DNA of 64,000 bases from Hofstenia miamia (Eukaryota; Xenacoelomorpha; Acoela; Hofsteniidae): contig CABFPE010000163.1 in NCBI GenBank assembly GCA_900660155.1, positions 868,216 to 932,215 of the forward strand, read 5' to 3'. Below the pieces are notes generated by a model. That model saw nothing but the letters and a program-made list of their open reading frames with translations. It did no database searches and was not told the origin of the DNA. Each line of letters begins with the position of its first letter. The first letter of the stretch is position 1. Below are positions 12,979 through 25,063 of this stretch, piece by piece. The position numbers and the translations under genes were made by a program.

Positions 12979-13669
12979 CTATAATATCAAACGTTAATGT
13001 AAAATGCTTGCTGCCATTGGTTACTCAAAATATGGCCAATGCAAGAATTACTTTTCCTAACTAAAGAAGAAGTGATATCCATTCATGTCCTATTAATTTT
13101 TAGCTACTGAGAGCTTGGTGCGGTCTAAAGTAATCAATGTTTTTGAAGTATTAAGCCTCTTGCCTATTACAAAACTGCATCCATTCACTATGCATACAAA
13201 ATCTAAAAAATGAAAACACTAAAAGAAAAAACAACTACATATAGATTATGAGAAGTCTACTTAATTAAAATAATTTTGCAAAATCAGGTATAATCTTAAA
13301 AAAATACAGCTATATCCACAATACAATCACAATCTGATATTGTATCTCAAAGGGTCAACCTTTATGAAATTTTCGAATTACTATAATATGTACTGCGGAT
13401 GAAAATGATTTGAAATTGGCTAATATCAAGAGAAGCATTCAAGTAGAAAAAAGCAAAATATTTCACAAAAATATTTTAGGAGATAATATTGATGTAGGAA
13501 TTTCTCAAATCTATGTCTTTATTCTTTTTATGTCAAAGCGTTCTTTGAATTCTTACAAAATCATTGCAAGTTTCTTTGGCTTTCATATTTGGTCTAAGAT
13601 TTTAGATTAGTAAAGAAGCTCGACTTAAATTTGAGTGCCATATTTATAGTGAACATGGTTGAAAAGTAC

Positions 13670-13830
13670 CTTTGTAGTCCCCACTCTTTTGAAGGATCAA
13701 TTGCCTTCAATTCCCTCAATGATGCTCTCAGATCAGATCGTTCCTTTTGTATTGTAGAAAGCATTGGGGATATCTCCTCATCATCTGTAAGTTGAACAAC
13801 ACTTTTTTTAAGATCATCAACACAGATATC
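13670..13830 (-). CDS. Exon B3 of the minus-strand gene: coiled-coil segment
   Basis: Acceptor CCTTAG|GATATC and donor AAAG|GTACTT bound 161 bp, 53 codons plus two bases. The product starts DICVDDLKKSVVQLTDDEE and contains TIQKERSDLRASLRELKAI, a heptad-like helical region, ending KEWGLQ. It joins in phase to B2 upstream (phase 0) and B4 downstream (phase 2). The reading frame is open throughout, which in this AT-rich DNA supports a genuine exon. Confidence 0.65.
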
Positions 13831-14826
13831 CTAAGGTAGTGGATAATACTATATAAGCAAAATATATTTATAATAATATATATATATAATATTATATAAC
13901 ATAATTTCTACCAATCTTATTATTAAGAAGAAAATATATTTTTACAAGGACAATTGCACTCCTTCCAATGTAATTTCAAAGTCTATTGACTAAAAATCAA
14001 AACATTATCTTGCTGATATCATTGAATAGAATTAAATTTCACCAAGAGCTAAAATGCAAGGTAATTAGTTTTTTGAAAATGTAAATAAAAAATTTTTAAG
14101 CAGGGAACTTTGATGTAAAAAATACTTTTACGATCTCAAAATTTCCAATCTCTAAATTCAATTTTTTTTAAATAAAAAGTGTTTTTGCTCCGCTTTTGCC
14201 ACAAGGGTACCCACTTTAGTAAGATCTTGCCCATATCCTCAATTACTTGCACCGCCCACTTCCATCTCTGGTTGAGGTGGATCTGGATGCAGATATGGAT
14301 TGATCCGATCCAGGGATATCCACTGCATATGGATTATAAAATATATTTACTTAAAAACCAATGGATCATTGACTGTAGACAAAAAATAGAGGCTAAACCA
14401 AGTCATTCATTCTTATTGTAGATTTTTAAGTAAAATAGCTTAAATGAATTTTTTTGTATAAATATAACAATTTAATATGTGTACACAAGGCCTACTGTAA
14501 TCACATCCTTGCGATTTGTACTAATATATATTACCTTCACGTCCAAATAATTTTCAAATTTAGATATAAATATTTCAAGCGATCTTTTGCATAAAAGTCC
14601 AGATCCAGAATTTTTTGAAGTTCCGAAACCGTTATCAACGCTCAATTGTATTCAGATCTGTACTTATAACCCGACTCGAATCCAATTTGCTCAACCGGAT
14701 TTTCTAAAATCATCAGGTGTTAAAATGATAAAAAACTGTTCCAAGAACAATCTAACCAAAAGATGAAAGTCCTTGAGGTGCTACACATTACAATGATGAA
14801 TAATCTCCTCAAATTACAGCCTCATT

Positions 14827-15031
14827 CAGTGGCGGATCCAGTAGGGGGCGATGGGGGCGATCGCCCCCCCTTCAGACATTTGTTTAATGTGAAAATAATC
14901 AACACATTACAAATCGTTTTTTCGTTGTTACAAATTTATAAAATATACGACATGTTATAAACATGCCTTGCTAATATCAATAATTTTTCGAAAACCGCCC
15001 CCCCTTCAAGTAGTAGCTGGATCCGCCACTG
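14827..15031. mobile_element. hAT-type MITE, 205 bp, with 8-bp target duplication
   Basis: The left end CAGTGGCGGATCCAG is matched by its exact inverse CTGGATCCGCCACTG at the right end. Immediately outside both ends stands GCCTCATT, a perfect 8-bp target-site duplication as made by hAT transposases. Subterminal G-rich (GGGGGCGATGGGGGCGATCG) and C-rich runs are also inverted relative to each other. The interior is non-coding. The intact ends and duplication suggest a fairly recent insertion. It lies in an intron of the B1-B4 gene. Confidence 0.9.
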
Positions 15032-15039
15032 GCCTCATT

Positions 15040-16818
15040 ATATCTTACTAAGAAAATAGACTTGGTTTAACTCGCAATCCACAATAGAATCCGCACAAAA
15101 TACATAGAAAAATATGAAACTCAAAATTTCTCATAGCCTTAACCAAATTACAAAAACTACACGAAACCAGATCTTAGCAATTACTTGGTTATGCTGAATT
15201 TCTTTTAGTTGATTCAACCTTTTTTCAGTAGAAAGCTTCTCCAATCATCCAACAATGTGGCTTGGAAATCCAGCTGCTGCAAAAAAATGTTTGATCGTCC
15301 TTTGGGATGCAATCGGAAATAATTTTTTAAGCTGTGTGTGAGAATGTGCACGTACGCTTGCTAAGCATTTGACTATGATAAACTTCAGTTTATTAATATG
15401 TTTATATTTGTTAGGTTATCGTATTTTAAAAGGGTTCTGGTATGTATGTAAGAAAATGAGTTCGCGACAATTTCAATAAGGAATGCTTTAAGGTTAATCG
15501 CTCTGTGTGACTTCATAGTTAAATTTCATGCTGCTAGATGGCCAGAAATGGTTGCTTTGACAAAAAGTGAGCATTCTTGTACAAAAAGTTCTTTCAAAGT
15601 TCGGATGTTACTTCACGCGTTTCTGTATCGGGATTCGGGATTTCAGATTTATCGGATAATAAACAATTCGACTCTACCATAATCAAATCAAATGAATGCA
15701 TAGTTATTACTTGAACCATGAACATTTATTTTTGCCCCAAACTTTGTCTCACGCCCAATTTCAATTGAAGAAAACATACCTACAATAGAATTATTGAAGT
15801 TCGTCACCCTTGAATTGTGAAAAGCATTATTTGTGCAAACTATCTAACAGACACATCAAAGTTGTCAATAATTTTGTTTTTGGGCTGCACTGAGCAAAAT
15901 TTTAAGTTACTCTCAAGCACTAAGCTAAAATATGAAAGCACAAAACTCATTGGTGAATTACCTCAATTTAAGTTATTCTAAAAAAATAGTTGTAAAATAG
16001 TAAAAGACATTATTGAAACAAGCAAATAGTACAAATGAAAAAATTATTGAAATAAATTTGATAGCACTAATGAGAAAATAAATATTACAAACATGCAAAA
16101 GAATTATTCATAAACTTTAAATGAATTACTACATCTACAGTAATTGCAACTTCAAATTAAAAATGAGTACATAATTTATTTTTATCCCAGAAAATGACCT
16201 AAATGATGTTGTATTTAGTGCATGGACCGAATAAATTTATTTCTGTACTACAAGACAAGTAGTTGAAAAATAAGTTGTCGGACTACTTTAATTTTCTCAA
16301 ATAGTAAGCGATAATGTGATCTAAGACCTATTAGAAGAATATTGAGAATATAATCAACAATTGAAAAATGCCAAGAAAACATTGCAGAAAGGGAAACAAC
16401 GTCCATGAAATTTCCTATATTATTCAAAATGACATTAAAAATTTTGTCTAATTAATATGATGTACCCTTTTGATAAAGGCTTAGGAACACCATAATTAAA
16501 AATTTAATAAAGATTCATTCATTTTTATTTTTAATTTAGTTACAAAAAATATATTAAAATTTGATTATTTAAAAACAATATTTAAAACGAACTATTTAAA
16601 GAGCTTAAATATAATTTAACCAAGCTGCATAAAATATAATTAATTAAAAATTGAAAATCAAAAAATTTGAAATATATTTGATGCTCATATTCTATTTCTG
16701 AGATAATCTGTTAAGGTATTTATGGAACTTAAATAGCACTGCAAACTGTTTCAAAGAAATATTAATTAATTAGTAATTATGTAAATCAAGACATAACAGC
16801 GGTAATTTTTAATAAATA
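15040..16818. other. AT-rich intronic/intergenic stretch
   Basis: No supported exon, RNA gene or element. It lies between minus-strand exons B3 and B2 and upstream of the plus-strand coiled-coil gene. Confidence 0.35.
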
Positions 16819-17093
16819 ATGCAAAAAATTAAGCACAAATTAAATAGCTATAGGAAAAAAAATTATAACAAGTCGGCACGTGTATATCAGAAAAGAACTT
16901 ATGATCGAAACTATTACGAGGAATTTAAAAGAAAACTCAATGCGAAAGTTCAGAATATTTATTCAATACATGACGCAAAATTGCAGAATGTAATTGAAGA
17001 GGAACGAAAAGTGGAAGAAGTAAATGAAGGATTGAGAAAAAGAATAGCTGATTTACAACACAAGCTCATATTCTTTACAACAGCGTTAAACAT
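16819..17093 (+). CDS. 5' exon of a small coiled-coil protein gene
   Basis: From ATG 16819 the frame encodes a very basic N-terminus (MQKIKHKLNSYRKKNYNKSA) followed by KVEEVNEGLRKRIADLQHKL, a clear coiled-coil heptad run. After ATGG comes GTAATT, a plausible donor; the frame otherwise continues to 17184 as low-complexity sequence. The product resembles no family I can name. It lies inside a long intron of the minus-strand B gene, on the opposite strand. The join to the exon at 17.84 kb is not in simple phase, so an intermediate exon or another donor may be used. Confidence 0.5.
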
Positions 17094-17254
17094 GGGTAAT
17101 TCGTTATCACGTTTTATACAAATAATAATTTCGAAGAATTTAAGAAAAAAGAAATATAAAAATTCCCATCATATTTTGTTTTAGTAATTGAGTTTCAAAA
17201 GTTAAATATTCACTATGAGAATTTGTTCCTATAAAATAATAAAATATATTTCAG

Positions 17255-17800
17255 AGACAATGGTGGGATCCACAATTAATATCACTATCAATAAATTCTA
17301 TTGGAGATTTATTAAAAATCTTGATGTCATCAGCGTACAATAGTAAGGATGAAGTTAAACAGTGAGTGGTAATTTCATAAATAAATGCTAAGGATAATAT
17401 AGGTCCAAGAAAGCATCATTAAGGCACTAGGCTTAACACAGATATTGGTTTTTACAAGTAAGAGTTTACAGAAACTACTTGTCTATGTTAGGTATGAGGA
17501 TATTTTTAAAAAAATTGCCACTAATTTGAAATTCATCTTCAAGTTCCATGATGAGTAAATCATGGGGGACTCTGTCAAATCTTTTGTGAAATCTAAGTAT
17601 GTACAATAATCACTTGTATATTTGTGAATACATTTTTTAATTTTTTTTAGATGTAACAAAAATTGAGATATGGTGAAATGACCTGAATAAAATCCAAGCT
17701 CATTGATGATATTTTGTTTGTTATGATAGGACGTAGCGTATTTGTGACAACCTTTTCAAATACAAGTGATAATCTTGTAGTTTATCAACACTTGCTTATT
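17255..17800 (-). pseudogene. LINE reverse transcriptase fragment, minus strand
   Basis: Broken minus-strand frames preserve LINE polymerase landmarks in the right order. FEKVVTNTLRPI is at about 17.76 kb, KRFDRVPHDLLI (the region of the first catalytic Asp) at about 17.57 kb, and LYADDIKIFNKSP, with the YADD active site, at about 17.32 kb. Frameshifts and stops separate them. The fragment lies between the two exons of the plus-strand coiled-coil gene, in its intron. Confidence 0.7.
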
Positions 17801-17836
17801 ACTGTCTAAGCAATGGTTCATACATCTTAAATTTAT

Positions 17837-18637
17837 ATGTTTCTACTACAGTATTTCATGTATAGTGTAAAAAAAGTTGCATTAGGTACTTCAAAAACAA
17901 AAGAAAACCTGTTTTGTTCAAAATGCGAATTTGATGAAGCTTTAAAAGTTGTTAATCAAAAAGTTAAACGCCTTGCTTACATAAAGAGTAAACACTTCGA
18001 ACAGAGATATAACTTGGAAATGTTTGCAAATCCACAGAACACCTTAACAAAGAAATTGAAATTAATTGAACGCTTAAGATTTCCTTCTATTAAGTCGCCA
18101 AATGAACATTCTAAAATCGAACCATTGATGTTGGAAAGTTGCTTTGAATTGCTTCGGATCGATTATGAAGAAGACGAAAGACAACAAGAACTTTGTGAAA
18201 TAAACATGAATGCAAATCATATTATTGACTGGTTCAAAAAGATCATGGAAAAGCGCATTATCTTAGCAGATTTAGTTCGAGCAAATTTTAATCATGATGA
18301 AGTTCACCAACTGTTCCAAATCAAAGATTGCTATAATAATGAAATCACCGTTCAACATATAATATGGAAGTTCCAACATTTGTGGAAGTCAATTATACCG
18401 AAATTCGTCGAAATTCTTCTGTTAATGCAAGAATTGAATAAGTCCCAAAACATAAGAATCAAAGGCATTGTAAATGAGCACGATGATGTCAACAATCTCA
18501 TTCTTAAGATTAGAGACTTACGACTTCTGTATGTCAGACGACAACAACATTTAGAAAAAAAATATCAATGGGTTGAAAAGAAAATAGATAGTAAGTTTTG
18601 TAAATTAAAAAATGTAGCTATTGCCTTGAATTTGTAA
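17837..18637 (+). CDS. 3' exon of a small coiled-coil protein gene
   Basis: The frame is open for 266 codons up to TAA at 18635-18637. A pyrimidine-rich acceptor TTTCTACTACAG precedes TATTTCATG inside it, so the coding exon probably starts near 17853. The product contains CSKCEFDEALKVV (a CxxC pair), long charged helices, and a C-terminus rich in KIRDLRLLYVRRQQHLEKKY. It looks like a soluble helical or coiled-coil protein. No enzyme motif or signal peptide is visible. Length and clean frame in AT-rich DNA support real coding. Its relation to the 16.8-kb exon is inferred from strand, spacing and shared character. Confidence 0.55.
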   Translation: MFLLQYFMYSVKKVALGTSKTKENLFCSKCEFDEALKVVNQKVKRLAYIKSKHFEQRYNLEMFANPQNTLTKKLKLIERLRFPSIKSPNEHSKIEPLMLESCFELLRIDYEEDERQQELCEINMNANHIIDWFKKIMEKRIILADLVRANFNHDEVHQLFQIKDCYNNEITVQHIIWKFQHLWKSIIPKFVEILLLMQELNKSQNIRIKGIVNEHDDVNNLILKIRDLRLLYVRRQQHLEKKYQWVEKKIDSKFCKLKNVAIALNL

Positions 18638-18910
18638 TGGAGAGTTCTTAAATGCACATTTAGTATAAATTCAATTAGCTCCATTTGTCTGTTCAATATC
18701 TGACAGTTTATTGAATTAATTATGCAGATTTTCTTAACTATACCAAATTAAGCGGAACAAAATATTTTGTAAAAATACTATAGTCTCAACAACCCTTAGT
18801 CACCCCAAGAAAACTTAAGCTATTCAATTTCCTTAAAGCTATTTTTTCAGATAGCCTTTGTTGAAGTAAACAATAAGCGGGATAAATTTATAATGCATAA
18901 ATTTGCTTAC

Positions 18911-19030
18911 CATTCCAATTTCGTCGACCTCTTCTAGTGATTGAATTTTTTTCCTCACTATCCCAAGATTGCCTGATTTTTCTTCAAGTACAACTTCACT
19001 GTTATCCATAAATTCTTCTACTTCACGTAA
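18911..19030 (-). CDS. Exon B2 of the minus-strand gene: coiled-coil segment
   Basis: Acceptor CATTTAG|TTACGT and donor ATG|GTAAGC bound exactly 40 codons in phase 0. The product begins LREVEEFMDNSEVVLEEKSG and ends SLEEVDEIGM, an acidic helical stretch. Both neighbouring joins (B1 and B3) are phase 0. Confidence 0.65.
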
Positions 19031-19289
19031 CTAAATGAGTTTTAATTTTATATAATATAATTCAAAGTAGAGTCATGCTTTTGCTTTCATCAAAATTAAA
19101 ATCATTATATTTCCCAAATACAAAAAGCACTAAATCTATCAGTTTTGCCCAGCAATTTAAATTTTGCAATTAAACATGTCAAATTTGATATAAAATTTAG
19201 TATTTAAATATATTGAAAATTGAGAAATATAAAGATCAGCTAACCTTCTACAGATGTACTTTGTATTATAGGAAATTACTTATTAGCAA

Positions 19290-19291
<2 letters not shown>

Positions 19292-19330
<39 letters not shown>
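19292..19330. repeat. (TA)n microsatellite
   Basis: About 19 perfect TA units. Lies between exons B1 and B2. An open frame across it encoding alternating Tyr-Ile is an artefact of the repeat. Confidence 0.95.
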
Positions 19331-19332
<2 letters not shown>

Positions 19333-19563
19333 AGCTCTATGTACTATGGGATTTATATCCACTGCCCGCAGTTTCCGATTTTCCAGAGAATCCAGCGGCT
19401 TTTTGATGGAAAGCTAGAATAATTCATTTTATCCAAAAATTTTTACATTACGCATTTGGAATAAGGGTCTAATTTCCTATATATATTTATATATATATCA
19501 AGGGTTATATTTTGAAATAATAATCACTTTTCTTTGATATTCTATACATATTGTATTTCATAC

Positions 19564-19728
19564 CTTTTTCCTCTTATTCCTAATAACTTGTCTGACATCC
19601 TTGTCTTCCTTCCAACGATGTTCTGACATAACCTCCTTTAATTCAGTAATCAAATCTTTTATGTCTTCCTCGGAGTCATGAATATCACTAAGATCATCCT
19701 CCAAAGATCTACACTTCTCGCGCGATTC
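19564..19728 (-). CDS. Exon B1 of the minus-strand gene: coiled-coil segment
   Basis: Acceptor AATTTTAG|GAATCG and donor AAG|GTATGA bound exactly 55 codons, phase 0 at both ends. The product starts ESREKCRSLEDDLSDIHDSE and ends in a basic tail VIRNKRKK. The charged, heptad-like composition continues into B2. Further 5' exons must exist; the A1-A3 exon chain on the same strand, 16 kb upstream, is a candidate but no exon linking the two was found. Confidence 0.65.
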
Positions 19729-20344
19729 CTAAAATTGGTCTAAGTCGCATTTAGTATGAGACGGAATTTTAAGCATACTTGATTGTAATGAAAAATTTTC
19801 CGATGTTTTCGCATGAACATAAAAATAATAAATCTGAAAATATTTAAGCATCTATTCCTAAGTACATTGTGTTGCATTCTTTTACCAATGGTATTGGTGA
19901 ATTTATAATAGAAGTTTATAATTTTGAATAATATCAAGATGCAAATGACCCGGATATCATACTTAACAAATTTCCTTACAACTACTAAAAAGATTCACTG
20001 ACAGTGATTTTTGACAAATTGAAAATCATTATGCCACATGTGATGGTAATTAGATACAGCCGAATAATTAACTCACTAGATATATTTACAAACTACATCT
20101 AGAAAACAAAGTATCTATTAAATTTAAGCCACCAAATTTCTTGGTTTATCTTAACGCCTACACAAGTCATTATTATATATATTGTATTGTGCTGTAACAA
20201 TTCCAATACAATTTTTAAAAGAATAAAATTTTTATGCCTATGCATATATTTCAGATAAAGTTTGTTCAATAGTCCTTCCACAGTAGCTTTTTCTGTAGTG
20301 GCTGAGGCAATTTTATTAGATTATGAATAAGGAAAATTATCATC

Positions 20345-20580
20345 TATCTTGAAAATTTTCTTTCAAAATATCCAAGGGATAAGACCTCAGAATTTGATTC
20401 CAAATTTGCTTAAACAGTTGGATGATCAGAAGGGAACTGTATGTACTTTTCTCATTTGAAAAAAATCCGTTGTATAAATCACATTTCTACCAAGCAGATG
20501 AAGGCATTTTTATTGCTTCAGATCAGTACAAATTAGAAAAAATGGGTTCATTGTCGTCAACATTGCACATAAAAACTTAG
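20345..20580 (+). pseudogene. Possible LINE endonuclease remnant
   Basis: The plus frame reads KIFFQNIQGIRPQNLIPNLL, resembling the start of the apurinic-type endonuclease of jockey/CR1 LINEs (F-x-N-x-x-GxR). The rest is broken by stops. The match is to one motif, so this is tentative. Confidence 0.3.
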
Positions 20581-21009
20581 TAAAAAAAGAAACCTGATAT
20601 CATTCTTTTCTACAATGAAGACAAATTCGGGGTAATTGTCTTAGATCAAATTGCTAAGAAGTACAATACATAATAACTGCATGCATGTGGCGACTTGCAG
20701 CTCTTTTACAATATGCTAGATTTTTTGCTGCTATAAAATAATACCTATGGATTATATATTGCAAATTTTTGATATCGTCAATATCTCAACTAATGATATG
20801 TTAATATACACCTTCCCAAAAATAATATATTTTAAGCACGAAGATATGAACTGAGTTTGACTGATCTAGACGTTTAAAGCCTCATTTACACGATAAGTTT
20901 TCCCTTATGAGTTTATTTACGAAGCATTTATCAGATTAAGTAGACATCATTTGCGTTTACACAATACTTTTTCCCTTATGACTTTATGTTCTTAATCGTA
21001 AAACTTACC

Positions 21010-21038
21010 AATATATATATATATACATATATATATAA

Positions 21039-21077
<39 letters not shown>
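21010..21077. repeat. Compound (AT)n/(ATAC) microsatellite
   Basis: AT dinucleotides interrupted by ATAC and ATAA units over 68 bp. Confidence 0.9.
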
Positions 21078-21081
<4 letters not shown>

Positions 21082-21225
21082 CCTGCACTCAACTGTAAAG
21101 AAATAAATGAACATGGCCGAATCTTAATCGGATCGATCCGCCATTTCTTTGTCACACTCATCGGGAAGGCCTTTTAGGTGACAAAACTACGAATCCATAG
21201 TGATCCATGAAATTAAATAGTACTT

Positions 21226-21946
21226 CCCATGTAGCCACCACCAATGGTCCACTAGTGGGGAATGAGTGGCATGTGCGGCCACCAGTGGCAGGAGTGGCAA
21301 TTACAGCCACTCATAGCCACCAGTGGACCACTGGCGGACACTAGTGACATCTGATTTACTTTTAATCATGAATAATATATGAGCTAATGCTTGCAAGTAA
21401 AATATTATTCATTGTGATGCTTCTTAGATCTTATAAATATTTGTGAAAGCTTTTTTGCAATTTTCTGTTTGCAAAAATTATAAGATGTGTGCCGAATGAA
21501 ATTTCAAAATAATTTATTCACGATTATTTGCGGACCTTGAAATTAATGTCTATATGAGGACTTAAAATTTGGCAAAAGTTATTTTTAATTATTGGAAAAA
21601 ATTAATGTTTAAAAATTGCTATTGCTTCTGAAATTGAAAAATAAATTTAAATTGGGCATTTTTGTATGCTTGTTGTTATTGGTTATAAAAAAAATCTTTA
21701 TGTTTTCCATTGCCAAGTTAAAACAATTTATATGGTAAGCTTGCTAGCATTGCCTTCAAACTTTTGTTTGGTTTGTGTTGGTTTTACTCTATCAATATAA
21801 AAGTTTACTATTATTGCATTTGAGCCATTGCTCTGAAGCTGAAATCGTATTTTTGCCACCAGTTGGCCAATGGTGTACGGGGACCAAATCCATCCTGTGC
21901 CCACTATTTCTTCCACTAGTGGTCCACCAGTGGTTGGCTACATGGG
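21226..21946. mobile_element. Non-autonomous element with arrays of CCACTAGTGG-type palindromes
   Basis: The ends are inverted: CCCATGTAGCCACCACC at left and the inverse of CCCATGTAGCCAACCAC at right. Each terminal 100 bp holds several copies of the 10-bp palindrome CCACTAGTGG or its variant CCACCAGTGG, including head-to-head pairs (CCACCAGTGGACCACTGG near 21318; CCACTAGTGGTCCACCAGTGG near 21913). The interior of about 500 bp is AT-rich and non-coding. Clustered subterminal repeats are usually transposase-binding sites. A target duplication could not be settled, so the superfamily is unknown. Confidence 0.65.
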
Positions 21947-24433
21947 TTGCATATGTAATTACTGGGCTAAGACTACAAAAATCCGTATTGAGCAATTAAC
22001 TCAAAACATGATCTTGAAGTGCTGAAGACTCATTTTTTAGAAACCAATGAGAATCTAGAACCGTAAATAACTAATATGAGGACTAGGGTCATGACTTTTT
22101 TACAAAAAATACATGATCTGGTGAGATGAGGTTTTATTCACAGGTTCAGAAAATCTTGTTAGCAATTGTAATATTGTTCACTTTAATGCTTTTTCTCAGA
22201 TGACATATTTTCTGGGATCGAATTGTTAACTCGAAATTATATTTTGATTCACAACTGTAGCAAACAAAAATATGTGGCAAAATGTTTGTTTGTAGCAAAA
22301 AGGCTTAGTTTTCATAATGTGCTAAATCTATATTAAGCAGAATTATCTAGGGTGGTAGCGGAATAAATTCGATTTCTTGTATGCATTGATAAGAAGTAAT
22401 TTAGTAAGTTTGTAATCTCTAAGACAGTTAAAATGTAATGTAACCTTAAGTAAGGCTCTTCCTAACTTGTGACTTCACACATAGGTAATAATCCGCGCTG
22501 ATTGAAATTTCCGTTCACGTAATAGGTAAACAAATTTGTATTTGATAGGGTAAGTACATTCCAATAGTATTAGATAGGTAGTGTTAATTAAAATTGCTTT
22601 TTTTAGCGTGGCATTGTATGTTTTATTATTACTATTGTAGTTTAACATAAATTATTACATTCACTTATTTTGCGTGTCTTCACATATATTTGCTTGCATT
22701 TTCTAAATTACTTTGTTGATTGTTACTGCTAGGCTCGACTTGTACGAAAATATTTAGTGAAAAGCTTATACATTTCTTTAACACTACCATACGTTTCATA
22801 TTACCGACAAAATTTGATTTGTTACTAAAATTTTATTTCAAAAATTAGTTAAAAGATATTTTGCGTTAATATCAGAAACTGCTTAGTGGTAATTGTTTTG
22901 TCTCTAAGATAGTTGAAATTCTTCTCGTTGAGATTAAAAATTTAAAAAATAGAAATTTCGCCTAATATTTAGCAAAAATTTTCAAAGTAATTGCAAAACT
23001 ATCCGAATTTGTGCAATTGCTGTATTGAATAGACATGTTTATAATACATTGATTATTTTAGCCACTTGGTAAAAAATACGAAGATAACTTCCACATTTCA
23101 AAGATAATATTGAAATATTTAAAAGTCTCTTATTAATGTATGAATAATTTTGCAACATTTCAACACAAAACTAATTTTTATTTCACAAAACAAAAACTAA
23201 AGTATAAATAATATGATTTTTTAAATCAAACCAAAAGACAAACATAAAATTGAATTTTAGTAAACCCAAAATTCTTAGCGCATTGCCAAAGAATATTTGC
23301 ATGAAGACACGGCAAACCTAGCTATGTGAAATTTACTGTCATTGCATGCACATGGTAAACTGGTCAACTTAGCGTATATTCTATTAATAATTATAACTGT
23401 CTATACATGATTTGCATAGTTTTGGTAAGCTAATCTTCGTTATAAAACACTAATCATATAATTTTAAAATCGAACCGTAGAAAAATTTCAGAAGATTTAA
23501 ATCTAATTTATTAAAAACCTTGTAAAATCAGATAGTCCAGACGACCACTGCACCACATATATAAAATGACATCTTGTAAAATAAATTTGGAATTTGAACT
23601 TTGCATGTTATGGTGAAATGTCAATGCTGACTGCATTCATAAGAACTTATATAATATAACGTTATAAGTAATATATACTGCGGAAAAACAGTTGTCTGCT
23701 TCTACATTGTATTATATTAGTATCCCTTCGATTTAAAAAATCATAGAAATTCATAAAATGAATTGAAGCAAATTTGGAATAATTGTCAAATATTTACGAA
23801 TTCTATGGAATTATGAAACTCTCTACGAGGGTCATTACAATCACTTCATTTCAAATTTTAGTTGCCTTCAAATCCCTTTGTTTCCCAAATAAAGGTTAAT
23901 AAAATGTGCTACAATTGAAAACTGTTACATCGTTATCAGCTGTTCAATTATCAGGTAACAGCAATCCTGTCATTTAACAGAAAATCTGCTGAATTGGTCA
24001 AACTAGATCGACTGTTCTCAGCTGATAAAAGCAAATGGATTGCTCAAGCTGTCGAATCCCTATAATCAATGAAACTTACAATAATTGGCAGGATCTTAGA
24101 AATATTTTTTCATAAAGTTCAAAACTTGATAAGATATTAAAAAATCTGACATAAATTCCTAAGATGTTGCTAAGAATTTGTCAAGCATTTATCAAGGATT
24201 ATAAGAAGAACTTCAGTTCGGCCTCTACAATAATAATATTGTTCATTAGCTTCTGGATAATTTGTTAAGCACTTGACAAAGTTTGATAAAAATCTATCAA
24301 GTTTTTCAAGAATGCAGAAAGAAATGTCCTATAGAAGATTACATTTACAATACATTAATCTAAATAATGAGATTTGATTGAATTTAGTGAATTTAAATCA
24401 AAGCGAATAGTTTAGACATGTAAATATTTCTTC
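21947..24433. other. AT-rich non-coding stretch
   Basis: No supported gene or element between the palindrome-rich element and the second MITE copy. Composition is uniform and open frames are short. Confidence 0.4.
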
Positions 24434-24640
24434 TAAACTCTGTCCCAGTTAATAAGTAAACCGGTTTTTAGGAAAATGAGGTAGTATGATATAAACACGA
24501 GTACAATTTTCAAGTTTTGATTTTCATTTTTATATAATATGCACAAGATCCTAAACTATCTAATTCGAGCCAAAATCATGGTATTTACACTATAATAAAA
24601 CCCCAATTAATAATATATAACTTTACTTATTAACTGCACA
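24434..24640. mobile_element. MITE with TTAA-type ends (copy 2, inverted)
   Basis: This is the inverse of 2561-2769 over nearly its whole length, starting TAAACTCTGTCCCAGTTAAT. Its far end has decayed after TTTACTTATTAACTG. The flanks no longer show TTAA. Differences between the two copies are mostly single bases and a short indel. Confidence 0.75.
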
Positions 24641-25063
24641 ATTACATCACTAATTTCAAAGCGCTTGAAATCTAAGAAAAATCGCATTATTTTATTATTT
24701 TTTATGCTGTTTCAAAAAAAATTATTTTGAAGTCTAACCAAAATTCCAATATGACGTTTAAATTTCGAACGGGCCTGCTCTAGTTCTCAAAATTTCTGAA
24801 GTCATAGTTCTTCCTGATGCGATGGAATTTCAATACAAAAACATAAGTTAGTAATTAAAATGTCTTGACCGATATTGGCGTATGCATATTCCTTTCCGGT
24901 GTGTGCAATGTTATGATTTCTGCTCAAAGCAAGTTTGCCCTTTGCTTCTAAACCTCTGCACTATAACAAATGGGAGCTAGTGACCGTTTGCTTTAACTGA
25001 ATAGATTTAATAGATTACTCAGAAATAATAATAACATATATTCTAAAAAAACATTATAGTCTA

